In this document: positions 54,215 through 64,000 of the stretch, piece by piece
Layout of the letters: each line of letters opens with the position of its first letter
Numbering within the stretch: the first letter of the stretch is position 1
Source: Schistocephalus solidus
Lineage: Eukaryota > Platyhelminthes > Cestoda > Diphyllobothriidea > Diphyllobothriidae
Length of the DNA stretch: 64,000 nt
Assembly: GCA_017591395.1 (NCBI GenBank)
Contig: WEDG01006589.1
Coordinates: 1 to 64,000 of the forward strand
Direction of reading: 5' to 3'
Made by a program: the position numbers and the translations under genes
The notes under the pieces: generated by a model
Databases searched by the model: none
The model's input: only the letters and a program-made list of their open reading frames with translations
What the model was told of the DNA's origin: nothing

Positions 54215-54430
54215 TATCAGCAAACTCGAAAAAGTTCGACCGCTGAGTTCAAATATGTCGACCGCATGCTTCACAGCACGTTGAAAGCAAATGCGGTACC
54301 TTGCACGTAAATAAGCTTGAAGTGATATTAGACTCTCTCTCTCTCTCTCTCTGCCGCATTCTCTGCTTCCTCACCCGCCCGTGCCCGATGCCAAGACAGA
54401 GTCAAGAAGACCGAATGCGGGATCAGTTGG
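54215..54430 (-). mobile_element. diverged LINE-tail repeat with (CT)n
   Basis: AAGTTCGACCGCTGAGTTC, ATGTCGACCGCATGCTTCAC and GACAGAGTCAAGAAGACCG follow the order of the LINE terminus in minus orientation. The usual CACTCTCTCC block has expanded to a (CT)n run at 54332-54352. Confidence 0.6.
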
Positions 54431-54454
54431 GGCTTGGCGAAATCAACACCTAAG

Positions 54455-55030
54455 TGTACCGATAGTTCGACCGTCGATTTCGACTATGTCAACCGTATGC
54501 TCCATGGAAGGGTGGTGCAGAGACGGTGACTTGCGCGTGAATTAGTTTTAAGTGATAGTAGCCTTGCGCTGCAGCTACCGCACTCTCTCCTCCTCCCCCA
54601 TCTGAGCCCGGTGTCACGACAGAGTCAAGAAGACCGGAGATGGGAGAGGGCGCAGGTGGCTGGCGCGGCCGGAGCCGCCCCTGGGTGTACCACCACACCT
54701 GACTCGGATCCCACGGAGTGGGTGTGCCATGAAGGCCATATTAAGCAGGAGCCATTGCAACCTGACTCTCAGTCCGCCAGTCAGCCACTCCACACAAAAC
54801 ACACATTGGGCTGAGCACGCGGTCCGAGTTATCCCGTCAGTTGGCAACCTTTCAAGCCACGGCTTTTGGCGCACCATGATAGTTTCAAGCGCGTCAGATT
54901 GTTTACAGTGAGGAAAATGCGCTGAGCTGTCGACCTCACTCTCTCCTTCACCCCCACAATCAGACCACTGTCCGAGCCGGTCAGTTGTCTGATGTGGGAG
55001 TGGGCGCATTGACTGGCGGGCAGTGTACCA
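54455..55030 (-). mobile_element. LINE 3' UTR copy
   Basis: In minus orientation it matches copy A 11560-12130 and copy C 6078-6640 closely, from the terminal hairpin complement (GTTCGACCGTCGATTTCGAC at 54464) through GCAGCTACCGCACTCTCTCC to TCAGTTGTCTGATGTGGGAG. It looks like one of the youngest copies in the window. It stops at about 55030. Confidence 0.8.
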
Positions 55031-55034
55031 CACA

Positions 55035-57280
55035 CTGCCAGATCCACAGGAAACATTTAACCAGTATTCTAACAAAATAATAAGAGAATCGGAGCATGCA
55101 AGAATCCCAGCTAGCATAGCTTGAGCCCGCTTGCCCCTATACTACCTGGTAAAAGCCTACACTTCACTAGGATTGTACTACATAAATACGCAAATGACCA
55201 CCGTTTTCTTTCCTGGAAACAGTTGTTACAGCATCTTCCATAACGGTGTCTGGCATGCCTGGCTGTAGTGTTTGTACTTCTTCCCAAATGTTGACCCTAA
55301 AATGCTGCATACTTTTGAGTTTACTGACATACACATGACCCCGCAGGTAGTCCGAAAAGAAAGAAGTCTGACATTTTCGAAGTAGCCGAACGTTGAGGTC
55401 AATATACATCCATCTGAATTTTGTTAAATTACTCACCCTTCGAAAATGCATAAAAAACTGTGTCTCTTGTCATCTGATTAGTTGTCTGGACTGTGCTCGA
55501 CTGAAAAAATTTCACACGTTTCCTTCACGATAAACATGACCTTGAAAAGATATGATTCCTGCTGACGGTTGACCTTAGAGTTTCCACTCCGATAACATCT
55601 GATATTCTGTCAGTTATAAAATCATTCAGGTGAAAATGGACATCGTTCCGCATGATAACATGAAAAATTTGCTTTTGGTCGTAGTTCCTTGATTCCGAAA
55701 TGCATCGCCTCTTTATTATCGAAAATCTATCAATCTTACTTCTTATACCAATTGCACCTTGTATGCTCTCGTGTGTATGTGTTAACATGTGCTGCGAAAA
55801 TGTCCATGAGGTTCTCAGCTAGCAAAAGCGTCTCCACGTGATATTTCTTGGTTCTTCTTGGACCCACTTGTCTACATTTTGAATAGTTACCTGCGCAATT
55901 ACTGACCGTGATCGCTATGCTCCTAGCAAATAACTAATACAGCTCGGCTAGTTGAAGCCGTGAGCCCAATGACATGGGGTTGGTTTCATGGACGATTATA
56001 ACGCGCTGGAATAGTGAATGTGGAAGCGATTCTCCCATTCTTATCTGCTAGTCAATTATGGACGGTGAATGAGTTATGTGTCAAACCTACCTGTCAGGCA
56101 CCTTGTGTATGATATACTCTAGATCAGATGACGATTGACTTAAGCCGTCCTCTAAGAAGCGGTTTCAATGTCAATCAGGGGAGAAGGTTGATATTTAGGT
56201 GAAATTTTGAGAAAATTAGAGTCCTTTTTGGAAGGAATAGGCATAAATTCAAAGAGCCATGTGTCAGATGATAAGATCGCCGTACTCTATAGAAGTGAAT
56301 AACAATCAACATGTTTTCTTTCTGAAGCGAGGCCAGTTTTCAGGTTTAAGAGGTGTAGCTTATGGAACCGTATGATTTTTAAAAAGGGGGTTTAAAATTT
56401 GGCGCTGACCTAATCTATTCTATTGTGCAGTGTGAAATAGACTATAGGTTGCTGAGTGGTTTATGGACAAGGGTCTATGATACGATGTTTTGGCGAAAGA
56501 GAAGCTATGCCTCTGAACCTATACATAATAATAAACTGGAATGTGACCAACTCAGTGATGGAATGGTGGTTGCAGAAACCCAGGATGATAGTAATTGACG
56601 GTACGTGGTGTAATTATGTTCAAAATTGACGATTTCTCATTAGCCCAATTACATTCGATTTTATCCAGTTGTTTGCATGAAATGGCCTTATATAACCTGA
56701 GATTCAACATTTCTCTGGAATATCTCCAAACAGGACCGAATTATAACTACACTCCCGCGGAAACACCAACCCGTATGCCTGCAAAGTACCTGAGTTTCGC
56801 ATACGTCTCATTTCTGAAATGATACTTTTGACAGTATGGCCACTATATTCCTTTCCGTTGATTACGGTTTTTCAGATGCGCTTTGTTTTTTTTCCCAAAA
56901 GTGCTGCACTTTAAAGTATGCTTGCCTTATTTATTTGTTTGAGGGCCGTGTACAGCATGCAATCGCATAAAAGAAACCGTGCCAAGTTCCTACGTCAACA
57001 TAATAGAATCGTTAATATATTGATATAATACACTACTTTAATGTTAAGCTATATGTTTACAAGGGATACAGTTCACTAAAAGCACGATACTGGGGTAAAT
57101 AAGAAATGTGATTTACAAAGGTGCATGTCAATGTAGGAGGAAGAATGTTCTCGCATGCATTTTGAACAGCTTTCAACAATAATGAAAGAGTGGCGTTTGG
57201 GGATAAAGTATAGTCTCTGGGTTGATTTCACGAGTATGATTATACTATAACCTAAACATGACCTGTCCACGGAAGCTAAC
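55035..57280. other. unassigned DNA
   Basis: No recognised feature; open frames (55167-55451 -, 55525-55788 -, 56595-56822 +) carry no domain signal. Confidence 0.35.
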
Positions 57281-57284
57281 TATA

Positions 57285-57560
57285 AAACTACCGAAAAAGA
57301 CCAGGGCAACTTAAGTGGCCATCTTTGGCTGATTATTTGTCATCAGCCCCAGTTGTTGCAGCATCCGGGTCTCGAACCCGAGACCTTTTGATTAGAAGTC
57401 CACGGTTCAATCCCACTGCACCACGGGCTCGTTGTCTTGCTAGTTTAGATTGGGCGTATGCACATTGGTGAATACGACCTCACCGATCGTTAACGGAACT
57501 CACTCGTCACATTCTGCCTTGGGGTCCATTCTCGAGCCGCACCGACAGCTGCACATCGGC
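57285..57560 (-). mobile_element. tRNA-derived SINE copy, older
   Basis: On the minus strand: GAGCCCGTGGTGCAGTGGG (A box, about 57410-57430), GGTCTCGGGTTCGAGACCC (B box, 57365-57385), then GGCTGATGACAAATAATCAGCC and a damaged GAAA region (57300-57350). The B box is good, the ribozyme core has lost GAAA. Confidence 0.75.
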
Positions 57561-57799
57561 CGCTTATTTAGTTTTGTTTATAGTTATAGTAGGTTATACC
57601 TCCAAGGAACAAAACGATTCCAGCTCTCGTATGTAGCAAGTTTTATATGCATTAGCGGAATTGCGTATGTGTCAAAGTCGTGGGGTATCCAACGAAATGC
57701 TAGTATTTGCTCCTGTAAAGAAAAGACAATTTGCATGTTTTTCTTCTTTTACAGTCAGGTGATGGCACGCGCCAAGTTTGCAGTAGGATGGGCGCAGTA

Positions 57800-57905
57800 C
57801 CTGTGACATCCACATCAATTAGTTCATAATAAGGCAGACTTGCGCAGTGCCTATCGCACTTTCTCCTCCCTTACCCACTTGAACCCTGTATAAGGACAAT
57901 CAAAA
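57800..57905 (-). mobile_element. LINE-tail repeat fragment
   Basis: GTGACATCCACATCAATTAG, GCCTATCGCACTTTCTCCTCCC and CCACTTGAACCCTG follow the LINE 3' block order in minus orientation, diverged. Confidence 0.55.
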
Positions 57906-58060
57906 CGCCCTTGTTGACAAGGACGAGGCAGATTGGAACAGCCATTTCGAGCCAGCTATGCCAATCCCAGGTTTTGCAAACCCTGAGGCTGGAAACCGCA
58001 ATCTGATGGTCAGAAATCGAACGCCCCAACCCTTGAGCGAATGGCACGTTAGCCTGTCAT
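57905..58060 (-). mobile_element. decayed SINE copy
   Basis: GATTGGAACAGCCATTTCG, CCAATCCCAGGTTTTGC and a B-box relic (GAAATCGAACGCC) resemble the SINE 3' half in minus orientation. Confidence 0.35.
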
Positions 58061-58249
58061 CGTGTATACTATCAATGATAGCAGGACACCCCAAGGCACG
58101 TGGGGATGAAAATATTGCGCAGGGCGATCGTTGAACATCCCTCTGCCATGGAGAGGGACAGTGGCAAGAAGACGTTAGGTGACCATGGAAGCCGTCGTAG
58201 AAAACTTTGAAGAACCCTTCTATGCCTGTCATATGCTACCTCTTTCTCA

Positions 58250-58625
58250 GTGCATATATTAAGCGTGGTAGATGCGTTAAACCAACACGGGGGCCACATT
58301 AGGGCACGGCAGGCGTTATTTGGGTTGCGCTCTCATAACAAAATGCCGAACATGGAGGTGTGGTGGCACGCCTTGGGGCGGCTAGGGCTTAGGGGACCCA
58401 GCCGCGCCAGCCACCTGCGTCCTCTCCCGCCTCCGTTCTTCTTGACTCTGTCTTGACACCGGGCTCAGGTGGGGGAGGAGGAGAGAGTGCGGTAGCTGCA
58501 GCGCAAGGCTACTATCACTTAAAACTAATTCACGCACAAGTCACCGTCCCTGCACCACCCTTCCATGGAGCATGCGGTGGACATCGTCGGACTACGACGG
58601 TCAAACTATCGTTTATAAAGCTTCT
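58250..58625 (+). mobile_element. short LINE-tail repeat with intact 3' hairpin
   Basis: The short-subfamily body (GGGCCACATTAGGGCACGGC, CATGGAGGTGTGGTGGCACG) is followed by the common 3' part and the hairpin CGTCG-GACTA-CGACG (58585-58599). It is the best forward example of this subfamily, about 370 bases. Confidence 0.8.
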
Positions 58626-58659
58626 GTAAGAGCGGCTCAGATCCCAGCCCGACTCTTAG

Positions 58660-58870
58660 TTCTGAGAAGACTCGAGTTATCCTATCAGTTGCCTACCTTC
58701 CACGGCAGGAATCGTAGAGTGTCTTGATAGATTCAAGCGCCTTAGGTTGTCTCTGGTGCGGCATATGCCGATTTGCCATGCACTCACTCTGGTCTCACTC
58801 TGGCCTCACTCACTCCAACCGATCGGGGGGATTGGAGGCAGTGGTTGACAAACTAAACAGCCCATCTGCT
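58660..58870 (-). mobile_element. LINE 3' UTR fragment, opposed to the previous repeat
   Basis: CTCGAGTTATCCTATCAGTTGC, GATAGATTCAAGCGCC and the following block match copy C 6435-6600 in minus orientation. Confidence 0.6.
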
Positions 58871-58879
58871 CATATCATG

Positions 58880-59600
58880 TGTGAATGGGTCCTTACGTTA
58901 GCCCGCTACGGATGTCACTGTGTGGAAGCGCGTGAAACCATCGCAGGTAGCGTGTAGCCCAAAAAGGAGGCAGGTTTGTCTGTTGATGCTCGACAGTCAC
59001 AGACCATTCCATAAAGCAGTTGATAAAAATAGAACGCGATCACTGGAACTTGCAGTTCGGTGGTCTGACGTTTTGGACTGTCGATCGAACCCGTCAACAG
59101 AGATAGTCCCTTGCTAAGGATCCTGAAGCTGCAAAGATGGCAGTCTTTATCGGATGCAGTTGTCATGCGCCCCCACGCATAATCGAATAAACAGATCGCG
59201 CATTCATCGCTGGGGTCTTACATGACGCGATGATTGCTCGTTCGTACGTGTCCGAGTCATTAATTGTCCGAATTTTATCACCGTAGTCGATTCTAAGTCT
59301 GACGATCTCTGCGAAATTTCGCTCCCTGTCAAGGATCTGATAAAATAATGTGATTATTACTCAGATAACCAAGACTTAAGTAATTTGTGGCCCACGTGAT
59401 TGTTAGCTTTTGCGATAGTTTCGGCCTCTTCAAACTTAAAGGGCTGGCTGAGTCCCGTCGAATAAGCCATGACCTGAGAACAAACTTCCCTCCTCCGCCC
59501 TGCTGCATCGTGTTCAGCCATCCGTGTTCAGAATATTCTCCTGAATTTTCTTACGTATTTTCTTTGTCCGCAACTGCAAAAAGGTGAACTAAACGTCTCC
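58880..59600. other. unassigned DNA
   Basis: No recognised feature. Confidence 0.35.
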
Positions 59601-59606
59601 AGACGT

Positions 59607-59825
59607 TTATTGCCCTGTCGGTGCGTCTTCCAACCTCATTACTTGGCGCTTACTTGTTGAGTCTAGTCGGTGTGCAACTCTAATTCCGAGTAGTTGGATG
59701 AGGTTGGCAGTAGCTTCAGTGAAATCCTTCAAGGAACTGAGGGCTTGCAAAATTTCGGTTGCATACACCTGTTGAAAAAGTTGCCATCTGCTATTACAAT
59801 TCGGAAAACGTTTCTTCTGGTTCAC
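59607..59825 (-). pseudogene. Penelope-like element fragment (RT-endonuclease linker)
   Basis: The minus-strand frame reads EATANLIQLLGIRVAHRLDS then RQVMRLEDAPTG, matching the PLE1 linker EVVSRLLRPLGIGIAHRPDS and NLVMRPKAP. RT and GIY-YIG modules are not seen on either side. It is a short relic of a third Penelope copy. Confidence 0.5.
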
Positions 59826-59829
59826 TGCA

Positions 59830-60900
59830 GTCGGTCACAACTCAACCGGATAGCGCCCTTATGGAACTAGGTTTGTGACTTATCGGTTGGTTACTGTCGA
59901 AGCTCATTCTGTATGTCCTATTGGTCACTGTCCTGATTACTTAAATGTTTATGCCATCACGATCTTTGCGCAAACGAGGACATCACGGAAGACTAACTAT
60001 TTATTTTTTTGCTCCGCAGCGAGGCGGTGGAGTTCGTTGAAGGAAGGCGAAGATTTGTTGGGTAAGTAACTACTCAACAATAAGTATCATTCTGTCAATT
60101 TTTTGGATCTGCGATTTTGGGATAACCGGCATTATAAGTTTTGCCCTGCGATATCAGAATAAATGCCTGAGGGTGACTCATATGTGGACAAAAGATGCAG
60201 CTTCCAGCAATCCCTCGACAGCCTAACGTTCGGTCGTGAACCCTTCAAGTCTCTCGTCCGATCTCGCTGGAACTGGAGGCAGTAACTGAGAATCGCATGC
60301 TTAATACGGACATTTTACTAATTTCGTATGGTCAGATTGCTGGCCCAGGGATGTGGTTTGCAATCGCTTTTGTGCGAGTCACAAGATTTACAAAACTGTC
60401 GCCTGCAGATGTGAGAGAGATTCTGCATCCGCATGACTCCTGAGACTCAAGCCAAAACAAACGGCTTAGCTGTTTGTCACGCAACCTTACTTTCAAACTG
60501 CAATGTTATAAATGAAAACTTGGCCTCCACCCATTGCACCCTCTGAGAAAATTTCGGTTGTTCCCCAATTTAAAACAATTTCGGCGGCTTCTTTTAGAAA
60601 CCATGCGAAATATAATGCTCAGATTTTTAAATGACGACAGAAAATCTTTTGACTTTCAAACGCTAAATTTTCAAAATACTCTTAAATGGAAAATATTAAA
60701 TTACTACCGAATGCATGATTAGACGGAAAGATTTGCAGTAAATTTTTAGGAAAGATGTTTGCTTTCAAATTCAACGCATTGGCGATGGGAAAATCTCAGC
60801 CACAGAGGCCATCTCCATTTGGAAGCAAACAGTTAGGTTTATGCAATTACTCATTCAATCTTGATGCATAATTCAAACTGGATAAAATATCTACAGAAGG
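59830..60900. other. unassigned DNA
   Basis: No recognised feature. Confidence 0.35.
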
Positions 60901-60919
60901 TGACCTATCTCTGCCGGAG

Positions 60920-61810
60920 GTCACGAACTAATGCTATTCATTCGCAAACCGGTCTCAACGCATGTTTTTAAGCTTTTAAATAATAATGAATGACTTTAAG
61001 TGACTTGAAAGCACAAAAGAAATGTTAAAAGTAATATAACACTGTTTATATTTACATTTTTTTAGAAAGACGGAAAATTCCGAAAACCTTAAAAATCATT
61101 GGAAAGGAGTAAGCCGAGGTTTTCAGTGTACGTGAAGCCTATACATACAAAATAACGGTTAAAAAAATCAGATCAAGACGAATAATGTTTACAAATCGCT
61201 CTAACATGAATTCGGTGCAGACAGATCCTTACAACTATGATGGTGGATATGGCCCCTATTAAACAGCCAAAGATTGAGGTATAGATTTTAACACACTTTC
61301 ACGAGAATAGGCGACATGTTGCCTGTTGTTTTCATTGTTTGAGATGCGGTCAATTAGAGCAAACAGGATGTAACTTGATGTCTCCAACAGGCAAATCACG
61401 GGAGTACGCTTTTTCCATAGCTTGCATGTTACCAGGCCAATGAGTGTCTAATAGATTCAAAAGAAATTGTCACATGCAAGCGAAAATATACCATTTGGTG
61501 TAGGTTAAGAGGACTTTCCTTTTGTTTAATTTCTTTATTTGTACCTCGGGGGTTCAGTTGCAATGATTTTTAGATCATCCTTAAAACAGTAGTGAATACT
61601 TCATGATTTTCATTGTTTTCAGTCGATTTCACTTAAATGGAGCTTCTGTGCTAGGCGTTTATCAAGATCTCCAAAATAAGATATTTCTTAAAAGTGTTTA
61701 AGGAAGAAGTGAGTTCTTGGACATTATTTTTAATGAACATGGTCTTAAGAAACCTCGTCGCTGAGAAAAGTGAACGCCCTTAACAGAAGTTGGCAGTAAA
61801 TATGCTTCAA
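60920..61810 (+). repeat. AT-rich dispersed repeat, family F (second copy)
   Basis: Collinear with 40690-41340; the middle part (about 61090-61540) is less alike and may hold an insertion. Non-coding. Confidence 0.5.
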
Positions 61811-63475
61811 TTTATTTTAAAATGTTCTCTAAGAAGCTACCTATTTTAAGAGTGCTTTCATTGGGCATTTCATTGACGGCTACCTGCGTATTTCACCTTT
61901 TTTTAAGGTTAAGCCACGCGAAAAATTGTTAAATTTGAATGGTTTTTAGATTCCTTTGAAGATAATTGATAGTTTTTCTGTCACGAAATAAAATTTTCTC
62001 TAATGTTTTGTATTTAAGTCTTTCTTGGTATAATTATTTACGTTTAGACTCCGTTCTTTATAGACAAATGCTTAGCAGGGTGGCCGTAAAAATATTAGGA
62101 TATTGTGAAGACTGCTAAACTTCTGTCCGTGCTGCTTATGATTTACGCATTAGTGGAAAGCATATCTTATCAGATGGTTCAAATTTAACATAGATTGTGA
62201 GTAAGTATATATCCGTAATGATATAAGTGACAAGGACACAGCAGACAAATTCCGGAACATTTAAACAAAGGACTGGCATTAGATGTTATTACTGCGTTTC
62301 AGGGCATCAGAAAACACAGATATGCAAATGTAAATTTTCAAAATTGACTAAAAATCTTGATTTCTAAATCTAAACTACTCACTTGCTCCTTGTCTCAGCT
62401 GATAAGTGTAAAACCTTCCGTTGGATAAAACTCACGCCATTAGGTTGCACTATTCTCAACTAAAATCACGCGCCAACGCACAGGCTTAATCTAGAATACA
62501 TATTAACATAGAAACCCACTGGAGCGCAAGGTAACGTTGAGTTCCGCTCCATTTCGTACAAATTAGAACTGATAATGTTATTTATCAACAGATTTTGCAT
62601 GCAAGAAGAAAATTTGACGGGAAATGTTAAACGAAGAAATAAAATTAGCCGCCGTTTACTTGCCGACAATTGATTGTCTCAATTTCCGTCATCATGTTTC
62701 ATGTTTCACATACAATGCACACCGTACTGAAAACCGAACTGAATCACGTACTGAACGCCGTTAACTGAAATTCAAAATGTTTACTAAGATGATGGATGTA
62801 ATTACGATTATCTTGCAGTATAACCCCAAGGTGTTTCAGTCATCGCATGATGCTGGTTTTTCAGTGCGTTGTCATTCAGCCACCTGCGATTATATCATTC
62901 GGTAGCAATGACTGCTAAGATATTATGAATATATCACATTGATTTTCGATTCCTTCAGAAATCCAAAGATATTTAACAGAAAGCCTGCAAAAAAGTATCG
63001 TTTCAGATTTTGTAACCAACCACCTTCCAATTTTCTACTTGTAGTAGACCTTTTCCAGAAAAATACATTTGCAACAAAATATGCACAATAAGCGATAATT
63101 TTTTGCCTGCCTTCTGGGAAATGTCTTAAGATTTATACGCAAATCGAAAATCGATCTGAAAATGTTATAGTACATTTGGTTTAGATTCAATTTTTTCAAG
63201 CGGTCGGAAAATAACACAGGTAAAATCCAGCAAATGGTGTTACCTTATGATCTTTCGTTAATTCTGCTTAATAATCGATATTCTTCTTCCACTGAAGTAA
63301 TCCCATCGAGGCCTCCAAGTTGTTCACAAGTGGGTCAAAGTAATTATTAAAATCTGCCAAAAGCCTCTACTAATTAATTGTGCCTGGTAGTTATCTGGTG
63401 GTTTCTATATTGATAGCTTAGAAAACCCTGCTTGGGCAATCAGCTTGCTGTACCAGAATTGGTGGATTCCATACG
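61810..63475. other. unassigned AT-rich DNA
   Basis: No gene recognised. The region 62785-62850 (GATTATCTTGCAGTATAACCCC) resembles the family E landmark, so a diverged copy may be present. Confidence 0.3.
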
Positions 63476-63519
63476 TTGCAGTAGGCTAAGCGGGTAACTT
63501 GACTCAAGTGGGATATTAA

Positions 63520-63620
63520 ACTCATGGCTCTCGGTGAGGGCCTCGTAGTTTAGTTAGCTAGACCTTTGGCAGTACTAAAGCTTCCACTTGCTAGCGTGGG
63601 TTCGTATAACACCAAGGCTG
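63520..63620 (+). other. possible decayed tRNA-like sequence
   Basis: GTAGTTTAGTTAGCTAGAC resembles an A-box/D-arm and GGGTTCGTATAAC a damaged B box, about 45 bases apart. No acceptor-stem pairing is seen. It may be a second tRNA-derived SINE type or chance. Confidence 0.2.
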
Positions 63621-64000
63621 CCAAATTCTTTGCAAGTGGATCAACTGAATTCAGAATTTCAGTTAGGGCAATAAAAAGATACATCCCCTACGGAATAAAT
63701 GACAGAGTTTCTTCCATTTAAAACATCTTCAGGTGTTTTTACCGCTTAAAAGTGCCTCTATGCTAATTCGGGAGTTTTTTATCCCAAGTCGTCTGGTGGT
63801 ACTTATGCATCCAGGTCTACGTGAGACTCTCGGAGTTAAGGTTCATCGACGGAGCAGTGAATCTGGATGAGGTTATGCTTATCGTGTTCGTTTCGAATGC
63901 AGTGTTTTGGCTCCGGGGGAAAAATCATTGTCTAATGGTGGAAAATCTGTCCACAATACCAAAAGAACGGAGGATTTAGAATTGTCACTGCTGGTTTTCC
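63620..64000. other. unassigned DNA
   Basis: No recognised feature. Confidence 0.35.

Overview
This is eukaryotic nuclear DNA, very probably from a flatworm and most likely a diphyllobothriidean tapeworm of the Spirometra / Diphyllobothrium / Schistocephalus kind. The reasons are AT-rich gene-poor DNA with long (AT)n tracts, Penelope-like elements, an RTE-like LINE with an unusual zinc-finger tail, and an RNA polymerase III SINE with a hammerhead ribozyme, built like the schistosome Sm-alpha repeat. The taxonomic call is inference from recognition of the families; no search was run. There are no operons, rRNA genes, CRISPR arrays or intact standard tRNA genes. Only one convincing host gene is visible: a small intronless secreted cysteine-rich protein on the minus strand (48469-48954) with its own TATA box, initiator and good Kozak context.

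Layout. 1-5.7 kb: unassigned DNA, telomere-like degenerate repeats, decayed SINEs and an AT-rich dispersed repeat. 5.7-16.3 kb: a cluster of one LINE family: a 3' fragment (minus), a nearly complete decayed copy A (plus, about 7.4-12.1 kb) and a decayed copy B (minus, about 12.65-16.1 kb), so A and B form a large imperfect inverted repeat. 16.3-21.5 kb: mostly unassigned. 21.5-25.5 kb: a Penelope-like element (PLE1) with RT and GIY-YIG modules, preceded by a partial tandem copy and closed by an inverted terminal segment. 25.5-26.7 kb: a tandem array whose units each contain a hammerhead ribozyme fold. 26.77-27.2 kb: a SINE dimer. 34.5-37.0 kb: a second Penelope lineage (PLE2) arranged head-to-head, with a LINE-tail repeat nested inside. 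43-46 kb: LINE tail, AT-rich repeat, complete SINE, then two hammerhead repeats in tandem. 47-49 kb: an RT relic and the secreted gene. 49-64 kb: mainly unassigned, with LINE-tail repeats, SINEs, a Penelope scrap and a second dispersed AT-rich family.

The main theme is RNA self-cleavage. Three unrelated repeat classes (Penelope termini, a tandem/AT-linked repeat, and the tRNA-derived SINE) carry hammerhead cores, about fifteen in all. At least three have every core position outside the 10.1-11.1 pair, all short stems and a permitted cleavage site (45704-45748 +, 26554-26626 -, 45634-45677 +). Short palindromic stem III helices suggest that most would work as dimers. The other theme is a shared 3' hairpin connecting the LINE to many short non-autonomous copies, the usual sign of 3'-end recognition by the LINE reverse transcriptase. 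Every retroelement ORF seen here is broken.
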